Notes: generated by a model not told the origin, from the sequence alone. DNA of 64,000 nt from Pedobacter ginsengisoli (GCF_002736205.1 NZ_CP024091.1:5143555-5207554), one strand, 5' to 3'. Shown: positions 8,671-17,845, counted from the first letter of the stretch. Program-made: numbers and translations.

Positions 8671-9039
8671 ATGAGGCTACTAAGGTTCTATTATTTCACA
8701 TTTCTATATCATTACAGGAACAAACCTGAAAGCTGGGGTGGCGACTTCAGAAGTGTTTTGCTTGTTGAACTTAGCATATGCTGGCTTATGTTAGGCCTTT
8801 GGGTGTTAGTTGATCCGGGGCTTAGCGAATTGGGTTCATGGACCAAACTAATTGTATTGTTTGTAAATATCATTATCCTGATCATCCTTCAGCGCTATTT
8901 AATGAGTAAGGGGCGAAGTGAATTGATTTTTAAAGAATTTAAAGATCAACAGATAAATAATGAAACAAACCGTACAATATGCTGGGCGGTATGGGCCGCA
9001 TCTTTTATCTTCTTCTTAATATCGGCATCTCTGCAATAA
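8671..9039 (+). CDS. Hypothetical small membrane protein
   Basis: A protein of 122 residues with three predicted membrane segments (near 28-46, 55-75 and 101-120). The gene begins one base after the sulfatase stop, so it is probably co-transcribed with it. No motif is recognised and a functional link to the sulfatase is only positional. Confidence 0.65.
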   Translation: MRLLRFYYFTFLYHYRNKPESWGGDFRSVLLVELSICWLMLGLWVLVDPGLSELGSWTKLIVLFVNIIILIILQRYLMSKGRSELIFKEFKDQQINNETNRTICWAVWAASFIFFLISASLQ

Positions 9040-9075
9040 ATGCAACATTATTACACACTTATATAAATAAAAATT

Positions 9076-9095
9076 TATCTTTGTATCTAAGATAC
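9076..9095 (+). promoter_or_regulatory. Promoter and palindromic operator of the marR-like gene
   Basis: TATCTTTG at 9076-9083 matches the Bacteroidota -7 element. It runs directly into GTATCTAAGATAC at 9083-9095, a perfect inverted repeat with 6-bp arms around one central base. The palindrome covers the expected transcription start, 5 to 17 bases before the ATG at 9100. This is the arrangement expected for autorepression by the encoded MarR-family dimer; the assignment is inferred from position. Confidence 0.6.
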
Positions 9096-9099
9096 TTAG

Positions 9100-9579
9100 A
9101 TGATGAATAAAAGTATATCAGAAACAACTCTCCAACAATTTAGGACAATTAGCAGATTGTATTCAGATACCTCGGCCTTTATGCACGAGGCAATAGCCAG
9201 AAAAGCAGGGCTTTCAGGTACTGATCATAAGTATTTGGGGCTTATACTGCAGCATAAATCAATAACAGCGGGCGAGATTTCGAAGTTAACCGGATTAACC
9301 ACTGGAGCTGTGACAGGGCTCATCGACCGTTTAGAAAAAAAGAATCTTCTAGAAAGGCAATTCACCAAAGATGATAGAAGAAAGGTAATCATCGTCCCAA
9401 ACGTCAATAACAGCATGAAGCTCTTGAAACCTATTTTCGATAAACTTCAAGAAAAAACCGTAAAGCTAATTTCAACTTTTTCAACAGAAGAAATACAAAC
9501 CATTGAACGCTATTTTACTGAAGCAATAGCTATAATGAAAGAGACTACTGACAGCTTAAACAATAATCAAAATGACTAA
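9100..9579 (+). CDS. MarR-family transcriptional regulator
   Basis: A winged-helix regulator of 159 residues. The core GLSGTDHKYLGLILQHKSIT, the recognition-helix region LTGLTTGAVTGLIDRLEKKN and the wing LLERQFTKDDRRKVIIV match the MarR family. It probably represses its own unit through the palindrome overlapping its promoter. The start has two adjacent ATG codons (9100 and 9103). Its 3' end overlaps the next gene by 8 bases, so the membrane protein encoded there is the most likely regulated partner. Confidence 0.9.
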   Translation: MMNKSISETTLQQFRTISRLYSDTSAFMHEAIARKAGLSGTDHKYLGLILQHKSITAGEISKLTGLTTGAVTGLIDRLEKKNLLERQFTKDDRRKVIIVPNVNNSMKLLKPIFDKLQEKTVKLISTFSTEEIQTIERYFTEAIAIMKETTDSLNNNQND

Positions 9580-10063
9580 CGATTTGACCAGGGCCGAAAT
9601 ATGGCTGTGCCTTACAATCCTTATTTATTTTTTAATGAATGGAGCGCAAATCTTTGAGACTCTTGTTTTTGTTCCTAAATGGATAGATTCTCCCCCAGAT
9701 AATTTCAAACTCCTATTAGATGGAAAAGGAACAAGTCTTAAGATTTTCTGGATTGTGTTTCATTCCCTGCATGAAATTGCATTCATACTAACAATAATTT
9801 TCTGCTGGAAGATCGATCCTGTCCGTAATTGGCTTTTAATTCTATTTGCAATACACTTTGCCGTACGGGTTTGGACACTATCATTCTTTGCACCTAATAT
9901 CATTTATTTTCAAAAAGTAGCCGAAACCCCATCTTTAGCAAAAGATCTTATAACTCGAACTTCGCTTTGGCAGATGCTCAACTATGTTAGGGTTGCTATT
10001 TTTATTGCAATTTCTTTAGGGCTTATACCACTATGTATTAAACTATTTAGCTTGCGGCAATAA
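9572..10063 (+). CDS. Four-helix hypothetical membrane protein
   Basis: A protein of 163 residues with four membrane segments (near 10-30, 60-80, 85-105 and 135-155). The layout, with a short loop containing LLDGKGTSLKIFWIVFHSLHE, resembles small DUF1772-like membrane proteins, but no catalytic motif is evident. It overlaps the MarR gene by 8 bases and is almost certainly controlled with it. Function unknown. Confidence 0.65.
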   Translation: MTNDLTRAEIWLCLTILIYFLMNGAQIFETLVFVPKWIDSPPDNFKLLLDGKGTSLKIFWIVFHSLHEIAFILTIIFCWKIDPVRNWLLILFAIHFAVRVWTLSFFAPNIIYFQKVAETPSLAKDLITRTSLWQMLNYVRVAIFIAISLGLIPLCIKLFSLRQ

Positions 10064-10417
10064 CCGGAAGAGACTTGTAATAATAATACCTTATACTCTA
10101 ATCAGACAAATGGAAACGTTTAAATCTTACTTTTTAAGCAATTATGAAATAGATTGTCAATAGGTTTTACCTACAAAAAGGAGTATGTTTCTTTTGCTAT
10201 CCTTTTGCTATTGTTTTGCTCAAGCAACAAATAAGCAAAAGAGAGGCGAAATTTTAATGAAAATTAAGTATAAGTAATTGCATTGCTACTCCGGGTGGGT
10301 TAGCTTAATGCAATCCGTAAATTATAGGGTTTTATTTGACTAAAAACAGTAAGTATTGGTTAAAATATGATGATGCTGTTTGTTATTGATGGTTTAAATT
10401 TGATTTAAATCACACAC
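10064..10417. other. Intergenic stretch before the S9 peptidase
   Basis: There are 354 AT-rich bases with no open frame that looks coding. I see no tRNA, no strong hairpin with a T-run and no clear TAnnTTTG match. It presumably carries the promoter of the peptidase gene. Confidence 0.5.
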
Positions 10418-12628
10418 ATGAAATCATTCTTTGTTGCAGCATTTTTTTTCATAGCTATAATCAGCTCTTCAAAAGTAATTGCCCAGGGCAAGCAGTTGGA
10501 TTATGATAGGGCTAATAGTTTAAAGGATTTATTTAAAGATAAAGCATTTGGCGTAACTACAGATATTGCCTGGGCTAAAGGAACAAATCAAATCTTATAT
10601 GCTGTAACTACAGCAAACGGCAAACAATTCATGTTGGCCAACGTAAGCAAGCATGAAAAGAAGCCTGCTTTTGACCGACAGGTTATCTCCAAAAAACTAA
10701 GTGAAATTATAGGCAAAGATGTAGATTCTACTCATTTACCACTAATGCGGCTTCGTTTTTCTGATAATGATAAGGGAATAGAGTTTACAGCTTTTAACAG
10801 AGAGTGGAGTGTGAATGTCCTATCAGGACAGGTTGAGGAAGTAAGATGGCCAAAGCGATCTGCGAATGACAATGGTCAGGAGGTTTTATCCCCTGACCAA
10901 CTGATTATAGCTTACATTAAAAATTATAATCTTTATATCCGCAAAGCGGGGCAAAAAGAATCAGAAGTTCAACTTAGTTTTGATGGATCCGCTAATGATT
11001 ACTATGATGATGCAATAGTGTGGGCACCTGATAGTAAAAAAATAGCTGTAAATAAAGTAAGGGGATATAAAGAACATAAACTATATCTTATTGAGTCTTC
11101 TCCTAAAGGTCAGCTTCAGCCTAAACTTCATACCAATGACTATCTGAAGCCGGGGGATTCTCTTAAGCAGTTTACCCCTGTATTGTTTTGGGTTGAGACT
11201 AAAAAGGTGAAAGCCATGTCGCCCGATCTGATTAGGGATCAATATAATTTGTCTACTCCTGTATGGCGTAAGGACAGCAGGGCTTTTACTATTGAATACA
11301 ATCAAAGAGGGCACCAGCAATATTGTGTTATTGAAATGGATGCAAGCTCCGGCGAAGCAGCCATTTTAATTGATGAAAAAAGTAAAACTTTTATTCATTA
11401 TAGTGGTAAGAAATACCGGTATGATGTAAATGACGGAAAGGAAATTATCTGGGCATCTGAACGTGATGGCTGGAACCATCTTTATCTTTATGACGGGGTT
11501 ACAAAAAAAGTAAAAAATCAGATCACTAAGGGTAATTGGGTTGTGCGGGAAGTAAAGTACGTTGATGAAGAAAAAAAGGAAATAATTTTTGCTGCAAGCG
11601 GAAGAGAGAAAGATCAGGATCCATACCTTAAACAATATTATAAGATCAATTTTAATGGAAAGGGACTGAAAATTTTAACAAAGGAAAGTGCCAATCATAT
11701 TGTTACCCTTTCATCAGGGCGTGATATGTTTGTAGATCAGTATTCGAGGGTTGATTTGCCCCCTGTAACTGTTGTTAGAAGTTCTTTTGATGGTAAAGTA
11801 CTTATGGAACTGGAGACAGCTGATATCAAAAACCTACTCAATACTGGCTGGAAGGCTCCTGAAATATTCACAGGCAAGGGTAGAGATGGCATTACAGATA
11901 TCTGGGGCGTTATTACAAGGCCAATGAATTTTGATCCTCAAAAAACATATCCTGTAATTGAATATATATATGCTGGGCCTCATGATTCATTTGTACCTAA
12001 AAACTTCGAAATTTTGCCTGGGAATGGTTCAAGAGAGCTGGCTGAATTAGGGTTTATTGTTGTGCAGATGGACGGAATGGGAACATCTAACCGTTCTAAA
12101 GCTTTTCATGATGTTTGTTGGAAAAACCTTAAAGACGCGGGCTTTCCTGATCGTATAGAATGGATAAAAGCGGCTGCTAAGAAATATCCCTATATGGATA
12201 TTAGTAAAATGGGTATTTATGGCACTTCAGCAGGTGGACAAAGTTCTGCAGGTGCACTTCTTTTTCATCCTGAATTTTATAAAGTTGCTGTATCTTCGTG
12301 TGGTTGTCATGATAATAGAATGGATAAAATATGGTGGAACGAGCAATGGATGGGTTACCCTATAGGACCTCAGTATGCTGAATCGTCTAACGTAGAAAAT
12401 GCTTACAGGCTACAGGGGAAGCTGATGTTAATGGTTGGCGAGTTGGATGATAATGTAGATCCTTCGTCAACGTTGCAGGTAGTAGACGCATTAATAAAGG
12501 CCAATAAGAATTTTGATTTTTTGATGTTGCCCGGACTAAAGCATACATCGGGAGGGGATTATGGCGAACATAAGCGCCGGGATTATTTTGTGAAACATTT
12601 ATTAGGGGTGGAGCCTCCAATCTGGTAA
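10418..12628 (+). CDS. S9 family prolyl peptidase (DPP IV-like)
   Basis: A secreted serine peptidase of 736 residues. After a signal peptide (1-22, ending VIAQ) comes an eight-bladed-propeller DPPIV_N-type region to about residue 480, then an alpha/beta-hydrolase domain. The nucleophile is Ser604 in GIYGTSAGGQSS, the acid is probably Asp677 in GELDDNVDP, and the histidine lies in the LKHTSGG or YGEHKRRDYF segments (709-718). It would release N-terminal Xaa-Pro dipeptides in the periplasm. The next gene, an M24 peptidase, starts 15 bases later, which suggests a joint role in degrading proline-rich peptides. Confidence 0.9.
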   Translation: MKSFFVAAFFFIAIISSSKVIAQGKQLDYDRANSLKDLFKDKAFGVTTDIAWAKGTNQILYAVTTANGKQFMLANVSKHEKKPAFDRQVISKKLSEIIGKDVDSTHLPLMRLRFSDNDKGIEFTAFNREWSVNVLSGQVEEVRWPKRSANDNGQEVLSPDQLIIAYIKNYNLYIRKAGQKESEVQLSFDGSANDYYDDAIVWAPDSKKIAVNKVRGYKEHKLYLIESSPKGQLQPKLHTNDYLKPGDSLKQFTPVLFWVETKKVKAMSPDLIRDQYNLSTPVWRKDSRAFTIEYNQRGHQQYCVIEMDASSGEAAILIDEKSKTFIHYSGKKYRYDVNDGKEIIWASERDGWNHLYLYDGVTKKVKNQITKGNWVVREVKYVDEEKKEIIFAASGREKDQDPYLKQYYKINFNGKGLKILTKESANHIVTLSSGRDMFVDQYSRVDLPPVTVVRSSFDGKVLMELETADIKNLLNTGWKAPEIFTGKGRDGITDIWGVITRPMNFDPQKTYPVIEYIYAGPHDSFVPKNFEILPGNGSRELAELGFIVVQMDGMGTSNRSKAFHDVCWKNLKDAGFPDRIEWIKAAAKKYPYMDISKMGIYGTSAGGQSSAGALLFHPEFYKVAVSSCGCHDNRMDKIWWNEQWMGYPIGPQYAESSNVENAYRLQGKLMLMVGELDDNVDPSSTLQVVDALIKANKNFDFLMLPGLKHTSGGDYGEHKRRDYFVKHLLGVEPPIW

Positions 12629-12643
12629 CAGTTGATTTAAGTT

Positions 12644-14038
12644 ATGTTTGATAAGAACGAATATATTGGCAGACGGGAAGTACTTTCCCGCAAGTTTAAT
12701 TCAGGAATTCTACTTTTCTTAGGAAATGAAGATAGCCCGATTAATTTTCTTCATAACACCTACCGTTTCAGGCAGGATAGTTCATTTCTTTACTATTTTG
12801 GAATTCAGAAGTCCGGCTTGTCGGCTGTAATTGATATTGATGAGCAGCAGGTTGTGCTATTTGGAGATGAAATGAGCATAGATGATATTGTTTGGATGGG
12901 GAGGCAGAAAACGCTTAAAGAAGCCGCTTTTGATGCCGGGGTGTTGGAAGTTCGTGCCGGATCGGAATTGGTTGATTATATATCTTACGCATTAAAAAAG
13001 AAAAGGAATGTTCATTTTCTTCCGCCTTATCGTGCAGAAAACAAGACGAGGTTGTCTGCTCTTTTTAATATTGTACCCGATCAGGTTTCAGGCTTTGCTT
13101 CGGTTGCGTTTATTAAGGCGGTTGTAGCACAGCGGTCGGTGAAGTCTGAAATTGAGTTAATTGAAATTGACAAAGCGGTTTCGATATCTGCTGATATGCA
13201 ATTGTTGGCCATGAAAATAGCCCGTCCCGGAATGAAGGAAAGTGAAGTTGCTGCAGCTATACATATGGTAGCGCTAAGTGAAGGAGGTGATTTGGCTTAT
13301 CCTATTATTCTAACTGTTAATGGGCAGATACTTCATAATCATTTTTACGGGAATACTTTAAAGGAAGGTAATCTTGTTTTAAATGATTCCGGGGCAGAAA
13401 CTGAAATGGGGTATGCCGGAGATTTGACTCGTACATTTCCGGTCGGAAAGACCTTCAATTCTTTGCAAAGAGAAGTTTACAGTATCGTGCTGGATGCTTA
13501 TTCTGCTGCGGTGGGGTTATTGCAAGCAGATGTACAGTATCTTGATGTACATCGTAAGGCATGTATGACATTGGCAGAGGGACTTAAGGGGTTGGGATTG
13601 ATGAAGGGGAATCTGGAAGATGCCGTGAGCAGGGGGGCGCATGCATTGTTTTTTCAGTGTGGAACAGGACATATGATGGGATTAGATGTGCACGATATGG
13701 AAGATCTTGGTGAGCAATATGTTGGCTATAATGATACCATCTTAAAAAATACAAGTCAGTTTGGTCTTAAATCTCTTCGGTTGGGCAAAGAGTTGGTTTC
13801 AGGGAACGTATTAACCGTTGAACCTGGAATTTACTTTATTCCTGAGCTAATAGATCTCTGGGAGGCAAAAAAATCTTTTTCTGAATACATCAATTATGAA
13901 AAGGTAAAAGACTTTAGGTCTTTTGGCGGAATAAGGGTAGAAGATGATTTTGTAATTACAGCAAATGGTTCTCGCAAGCTAGGCAAGCAACTGGCAATTT
14001 CTTTAGACGAGGTTGAAGAAGTAAGGGGCTCGATGTAA
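12644..14038 (+). CDS. Xaa-Pro aminopeptidase (aminopeptidase P, M24B)
   Basis: A cytosolic metallo-aminopeptidase of 464 residues. The N-terminal creatinase-like domain (RREVLSRKF, LLFLGNEDSPINF, FRQDSSFLYYFG) precedes a pita-bread catalytic domain. Metal ligands are seen in LNDSGAETEMGYAGDLTRTF (two Asp), FFQCGTGHMMGLDVHD (His), LTVEPGIYF (Glu) and RVEDDFVIT (Glu). It removes an N-terminal residue next to proline, which complements the DPP IV-like enzyme encoded just upstream. No signal peptide is present. Confidence 0.93.
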   Translation: MFDKNEYIGRREVLSRKFNSGILLFLGNEDSPINFLHNTYRFRQDSSFLYYFGIQKSGLSAVIDIDEQQVVLFGDEMSIDDIVWMGRQKTLKEAAFDAGVLEVRAGSELVDYISYALKKKRNVHFLPPYRAENKTRLSALFNIVPDQVSGFASVAFIKAVVAQRSVKSEIELIEIDKAVSISADMQLLAMKIARPGMKESEVAAAIHMVALSEGGDLAYPIILTVNGQILHNHFYGNTLKEGNLVLNDSGAETEMGYAGDLTRTFPVGKTFNSLQREVYSIVLDAYSAAVGLLQADVQYLDVHRKACMTLAEGLKGLGLMKGNLEDAVSRGAHALFFQCGTGHMMGLDVHDMEDLGEQYVGYNDTILKNTSQFGLKSLRLGKELVSGNVLTVEPGIYFIPELIDLWEAKKSFSEYINYEKVKDFRSFGGIRVEDDFVITANGSRKLGKQLAISLDEVEEVRGSM

Positions 14039-14075
14039 GGTGGTCAAGATGTTGTACAAGTTTATCTTGTCCACC

Positions 14076-14288
14076 CTAGTCCTTCTCTTTTACATACTCT
14101 AGTATATCTGCAGGCTGGCAATCGAGCGCTTTACAAATGGCTTCCAATGTACTAAAGCGAATCGCTTTTGCTTTCCCTGTTTTGAGAATGGAAAGATTCG
14201 AAAGTGTCAAATCAACCTTCTCAGACAATTCATTCAGTGACATTTTTCGCTTGGCCATCATGACGTCTAAATTTACGATGATTGGCAT
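14076..14288 (-). CDS. Small Cro/CI-type HTH regulator
   Basis: A DNA-binding protein of 70 residues made almost entirely of one helix-turn-helix: MAKRKMSLNELSEKVDLTLSN, then LKTGKAKAIRFSTLEAICKA and DCQPADILEYV. This is the YozG-like type normally paired with a DUF2975 membrane protein, which is exactly the gene upstream with a two-base gap. It probably autoregulates through the perfect palindrome at 14885-14905. No effector domain is present, so any signal probably comes from the membrane partner. Confidence 0.88.
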   Translation of the reverse strand: MPIIVNLDVMMAKRKMSLNELSEKVDLTLSNLSILKTGKAKAIRFSTLEAICKALDCQPADILEYVKEKD

Positions 14289-14290
14289 AG

Positions 14291-14845
14291 TTATATGGTT
14301 AGGTCGTTTTCAGTTTGAATTTCGATGCCTCTTTTTACAACCTCGGCAATTACAAACAGGATGATGGCCATAAAAAACCATACATCGGCAGCATACAAAT
14401 CCAATTTGATCAAGTCGGGCATTTCTATCTTTTGCTCCAACATCCAGGCTACATATTTACCTCCATAGTGAGAAAAGAAACTGATGCCCAGAGTTAAAAA
14501 AGCTACGTTTAAAATAATCTTCCTCAATTTGGAAGTGAAAGGTTGGGAAATGCTCAGTTTTTTATCAACAAACAGCTTGATAATAAGGTAAAAAATGATC
14601 GCTTTCATCACTGCTACGATGACCATAAAAAGTGCAATGACCATAAAATGTCCATGATCATGTCGGTAGAGGTCCGATAAATCAGCCCCTTGCCAGAAAT
14701 TATCTGTGTTAATCGGTTTAACGGCAAAGGTGTAAACCAGATTGAAAATAATGGTTCCGGCTTCTATACACAGGCCAATGAAAATTATCCATGAAAGTAC
14801 CTGCAGTACATTCAGGATGTGTTTGGCAGAAATTTCTATTTTCAT
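14291..14845 (-). CDS. DUF2975 membrane protein
   Basis: A protein of 184 residues with four membrane segments (near 12-40, 65-92, 108-128 and 150-170), the usual layout of DUF2975/YoaS-like proteins. It is followed after two bases by its standard partner, a short Cro/CI HTH protein. The pair is widespread in Bacteroidota and Firmicutes, but its role is not well defined. Family assignment rests on topology and context. Confidence 0.75.
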   Translation of the reverse strand: MKIEISAKHILNVLQVLSWIIFIGLCIEAGTIIFNLVYTFAVKPINTDNFWQGADLSDLYRHDHGHFMVIALFMVIVAVMKAIIFYLIIKLFVDKKLSISQPFTSKLRKIILNVAFLTLGISFFSHYGGKYVAWMLEQKIEMPDLIKLDLYAADVWFFMAIILFVIAEVVKRGIEIQTENDLTI

Positions 14846-14884
14846 AATTGAGGTGGTATTAATGACAGGAGTAAATATAGAATT

Positions 14885-14905
14885 ATTTATTGATTATCAA
14901 TAAAT
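14885..14905. promoter_or_regulatory. Perfect palindrome upstream of DUF2975-HTH
   Basis: ATTTATTGAT, one base, then ATCAATAAAT form 10-bp perfect arms, 40 bases upstream of the DUF2975 start. It fits an operator for the small HTH protein of the pair. AT-rich palindromes do occur by chance, so this is moderate. Confidence 0.5.
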
Positions 14906-15089
14906 ATAAATTAAATTTTAATAAATATTTTTTAGTAATCGGGATATTTTGCGCAGTTTGAAGCATTTTCGGTTTTGTTTTTCTATAAGTATGTTTGCTA
15001 TAGAACCATTATCTGTGAAATATGCAAAAAAAGAGTGCAGGAACATTTTTTACAAAGCAAAACATGATCAGTTCCTGATGCTTTTTATA

Positions 15090-16235
15090 TCAACATCTTT
15101 TCTCTTGCATCAAAACCAGCATATTGCCTAATGTTTCGGCTGTTCGGGCAAGGTTATCTGTTGTGCATGCTAACGCAGTTGCGAGATCGCTAGGCTGGTT
15201 TCCAATAGGCATTAGTATATCAAAATACGCCTGTAAACTAACATTCTGTTCCAGTGGTACCTTCCCTGCGAAGGCAACCACAGGCAGTCCTTTAAGTTTG
15301 GCATGGTACGCTACGCCAAAAGGTCCTTTTCCCTGTAAGGTTTGCTCATCAATACTCCCTTCTCCTGTAATTACCAGATCTGCCCGCTTTAGTGCTGAAT
15401 TAAAATCTGTAAGTGAAAGAAAATGATCTATCCCATTTACCAGTCTGGCATTCAGAAATGAATATAAACCTGCAGCTGCCCCTCCGGCAGTACCTCCATA
15501 CTTTATCGTAGCCATATCTCTGCCTGTATGGTGTAAAGCCACGGTCGCAAGTTTGTTGAGCACCTGGTCCAATTTTTTCACTTCTTCCGGGGATGCACCT
15601 TTTTGCGGACCGAATACAGCTGCAGACCCTTGGTCACCTAATAGCATATTATCTACATCGCACAAAACGATCACTTCACATTTTGATATTCTTTCGTCCA
15701 GTTCTGAAAGGTCAACAGTGGCTAACTCTCCCAGATCTTCAGGAAGAATGGTTAACTCATTGCCGTTCGGTCCTAAGAAACGGATACCAAGGGCACGCAA
15801 AATACCGGTTCCGCCATCCACAGTAGCTGAGCCACCCATGCCGATGATAATTTTTTTGACTCCCTGGTCAAGTGCTTTTCTGATCATTTCCCCTGTACCC
15901 GAAGAATTGGCACGCATAGGGCTAAGCTCTTCTGGTTTAAGTAACCTTATGCCTGATGCGTCTGCCATTTCTATAACGGCAGTTGCACCATTGTCGATTA
16001 GACCAAATACAGCGTTTATTGGTCTGCCTAGCGCATCATGTACTGCCGCATCCAACAATTTGCCATTGCATTTTTTTATAATTAAGGTTCCTGTACCATC
16101 ACCGCCATCTGCTACGGGGAAACACTCAGTTGTAACACTGGCTTTACTTCGCCTTAAGCCTTCCTGAATAGCAAAGGCTGCTTCTTCGGCATTCAAACTA
16201 TGTTTAAAAGCATTAGGAGATATCAGGATATGCAT
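15090..16235 (-). CDS. glxK: Glycerate kinase
   Basis: Glycerate kinase of the GarK/GlxK family, 381 residues, which phosphorylates D-glycerate to a phosphoglycerate. Diagnostic segments are ISPNAFKHSLNAEEAA, PVADGGDGTG, GMGGSATVDGGTG and DLVITGEGSIDEQTLQGKGP. The 2-hydroxyacid dehydrogenase gene lies 11 bases upstream on the same strand. Together they would convert hydroxypyruvate or tartronate semialdehyde to glycerate and then to glycolytic intermediates. Whether the product is 2- or 3-phosphoglycerate cannot be told; this family usually makes the 2-phosphate. Confidence 0.9.
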   Translation of the reverse strand: MHILISPNAFKHSLNAEEAAFAIQEGLRRSKASVTTECFPVADGGDGTGTLIIKKCNGKLLDAAVHDALGRPINAVFGLIDNGATAVIEMADASGIRLLKPEELSPMRANSSGTGEMIRKALDQGVKKIIIGMGGSATVDGGTGILRALGIRFLGPNGNELTILPEDLGELATVDLSELDERISKCEVIVLCDVDNMLLGDQGSAAVFGPQKGASPEEVKKLDQVLNKLATVALHHTGRDMATIKYGGTAGGAAAGLYSFLNARLVNGIDHFLSLTDFNSALKRADLVITGEGSIDEQTLQGKGPFGVAYHAKLKGLPVVAFAGKVPLEQNVSLQAYFDILMPIGNQPSDLATALACTTDNLARTAETLGNMLVLMQEKRC

Positions 16236-16246
16236 AATGCCTAGAG

Positions 16247-17206
16247 TTAAAGGTTCACCACATTTACAGGATTCCCATTTTTATAGGCACTCAGGTTGCG
16301 GATAGTTATCTCCATTAATCTGGCTCTTGCTTCTTTTGTTGCCCAGGCGATGTGCGGTGTAATGATGCAGTTTTTTGCCCCAAAAAGTGGGTTATCCTTT
16401 GAAGGTGGCTCAACAGAGAGCACATCAAGGCCCGCTCCGGCAATTTTACTGTTGTTCAATGCTTCGGCAAGATCTTCTTCAATAATGACAGGGCCCCTTG
16501 AGGTATTCAAAAGAAAAGCACTGCTTTTCATTCGCAATAAGTTTTCTTTATTGATCAGCCCTTTGGTTTCAGGTGTTAAAGGACAATGGATACTGACAAC
16601 ATCTGACTGTTCAAGTAGCTCGGGTATTTCTGCCCATTTAAAATTACTGCGATGAGACTGATCTGTCCGGTTTCGGCTTGTTCCGATAACTTTCATTCCA
16701 AATGCAGTGGCTACATCAGCCACCTGTCTGCCTATATCGCCAAATCCGATAATACCCATCGTTTTTCCAGTCAGTTCAACCAGCGGATAATCCCAGAAGC
16801 AAAAGTCGGTAGAGGAAGCCCATCGGCCTGAGACCACCGCATCACTATGGCGCTGCACATGCAGGCAAAGTTCCAGTAAAAGGGCAAAGGTCATTTGCAC
16901 TACAGATGGCGTGCCGTAACCTGGTACATTACTTACTGTTATGCCCTTTTCCCTCGCCATTTGGGTATCAACTATATTATAACCAGTGGCCAGGACTCCA
17001 ATATATTTTAAGTCTGGAAGACTGTTCAATGCCTCTGCATTTACCGGTGTTTTATTGGTAAATATGACATCCGCCCCTTTTGAGCGTTCAACAACTTCAC
17101 TTACAGGGGTACGGTCGTACAAGGTTACTTCACCGAATTCTTTTAATCCATCCCAGCTCAGGTCTCCGGGATTCAGTGTATATCCGTCTAGTATTACGAT
17201 TTTCAT
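16247..17206 (-). CDS. D-2-hydroxyacid dehydrogenase (hydroxypyruvate/glyoxylate reductase type)
   Basis: An NAD(P)-dependent dehydrogenase of 319 residues. The Rossmann motif GIIGFGDIG is followed by a strand ending GTSRNRT; the Arg after the strand and the absence of an acidic residue suggest NADPH use. Catalytic residues are in LLNTSRGP (Arg), VLSVEPP (Glu) and ITPHIAWAT (His). ATGYNIVDTQMAREKGITV is typical of glycerate dehydrogenases. The gene leads an operon with glycerate kinase, which supports hydroxypyruvate or glyoxylate reduction as its role. Confidence 0.88.
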   Translation of the reverse strand: MKIVILDGYTLNPGDLSWDGLKEFGEVTLYDRTPVSEVVERSKGADVIFTNKTPVNAEALNSLPDLKYIGVLATGYNIVDTQMAREKGITVSNVPGYGTPSVVQMTFALLLELCLHVQRHSDAVVSGRWASSTDFCFWDYPLVELTGKTMGIIGFGDIGRQVADVATAFGMKVIGTSRNRTDQSHRSNFKWAEIPELLEQSDVVSIHCPLTPETKGLINKENLLRMKSSAFLLNTSRGPVIIEEDLAEALNNSKIAGAGLDVLSVEPPSKDNPLFGAKNCIITPHIAWATKEARARLMEITIRNLSAYKNGNPVNVVNL

Positions 17207-17238
17207 ATTTAATGGTTAAATAAGTAATGAAGCTATAA

Positions 17239-17246
17239 CAAACTTA
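17239..17246 (-). promoter_or_regulatory. -7 element of the hydroxyacid dehydrogenase operon
   Basis: TAAGTTTG on the minus strand (CAAACTTA on plus) matches TAnnTTTG, about 33 bases before the start codon. A second identical CAAACTTA lies at 17256-17263, too close to be the -33 box, so it may be an alternative promoter. Confidence 0.45.
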
Positions 17247-17369
17247 CATTTTTCACAAACTTATTATTAATTATGGTGTCAGGTTGGCTTTATAGTATCG
17301 CTCTTGCTTACATTAAGTTGTTAGTAAGCTGAAAAAGGATGGAGTCCCTCTAAACAGCCTTAAAAGCTT

Positions 17370-17406
17370 GTAAAACAAGAAAAGCTCCAGATTTCTCTGA
17401 AGCTTT
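17370..17406. repeat. 37-bp copy of the tRNA-Phe terminator sequence
   Basis: These 37 bases are identical to 38183-38219, which form the hairpin just beyond the 3' end of the tRNA-Phe gene inside the mobile element. No tRNA is present here. The copy sits at the edge of the decayed ISL3 gene and ends abruptly on both sides. Confidence 0.85.
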
Positions 17407-17415
17407 CAAACCTGT

Positions 17416-17645
17416 TCAATCTGCCCTGTTTGCAATAAAAAAAGTAGTAAATCCATAGTCGGTATTCCAGGACACTTTTGGATTTACCTATTTCTGGCCA
17501 TTTGTCAAAAGTTCAATTTAAAGCTAGAAAATATTTCTGTGATAACCCTGAATGCCCCAGGAAAGTCTTTACCGAACGGTTTGATTGTGAAATCAAACCA
17601 TACTACAGAAGGATGATCCGATCGAATGATCTTCTCACCAGGTAA
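17416..17645 (+). pseudogene. ISL3-family transposase remnant
   Basis: Conceptual translation gives a zinc-finger start SICPVCNKKSSK, then after a one-base shift in the A-run near 17437-17443 continues YSRTLLDLPISGHLSKV and YFCDNPECPRKVFTERFDC, then EIKPYYRRMIRSNDLLTR before a stop at 17643. This matches the N-terminal zinc-finger part of ISL3 transposases. The catalytic DDE domain is missing and the frame is broken, so the gene is dead. It marks this 600-base gap as an old insertion site. Confidence 0.75.
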
Positions 17646-17845
17646 ACGACCGGTGATTGTTTTGGTAAGTTTTGGGCTGGTGAGGTGTTTTGATATCCGC
17701 AGTAAGCGAGATCACAGAGAGAAATATTCGATCCGTTTAGAAAGTGGTGGGCTGATGATCATGAAGGGTGATTTGCAGGTGGACTGGGAGTTAAAATAAT
17801 ACAAGATAGATGAATTATAGCTGTTTATCTTATTTATATTTTACA

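Noticed and set aside
14949-15131. A 60-codon plus-strand frame
   Set aside because: Not protein-like, and it overlaps the 3' end of the glycerate kinase gene.
15553-16167. A 204-codon open frame on the plus strand
   Set aside because: It lies wholly antisense to the glycerate kinase gene, has a Ser/Pro-rich composition typical of a shadow frame, and shows no domain.
17520-17800. AlkB-like dioxygenase fragment
   Set aside because: One frame gave a vaguely similar tail (ESGGLMIMKGDLQ), but the upstream sequence clearly reads as ISL3 transposase in another frame and no metal-binding motif is present.
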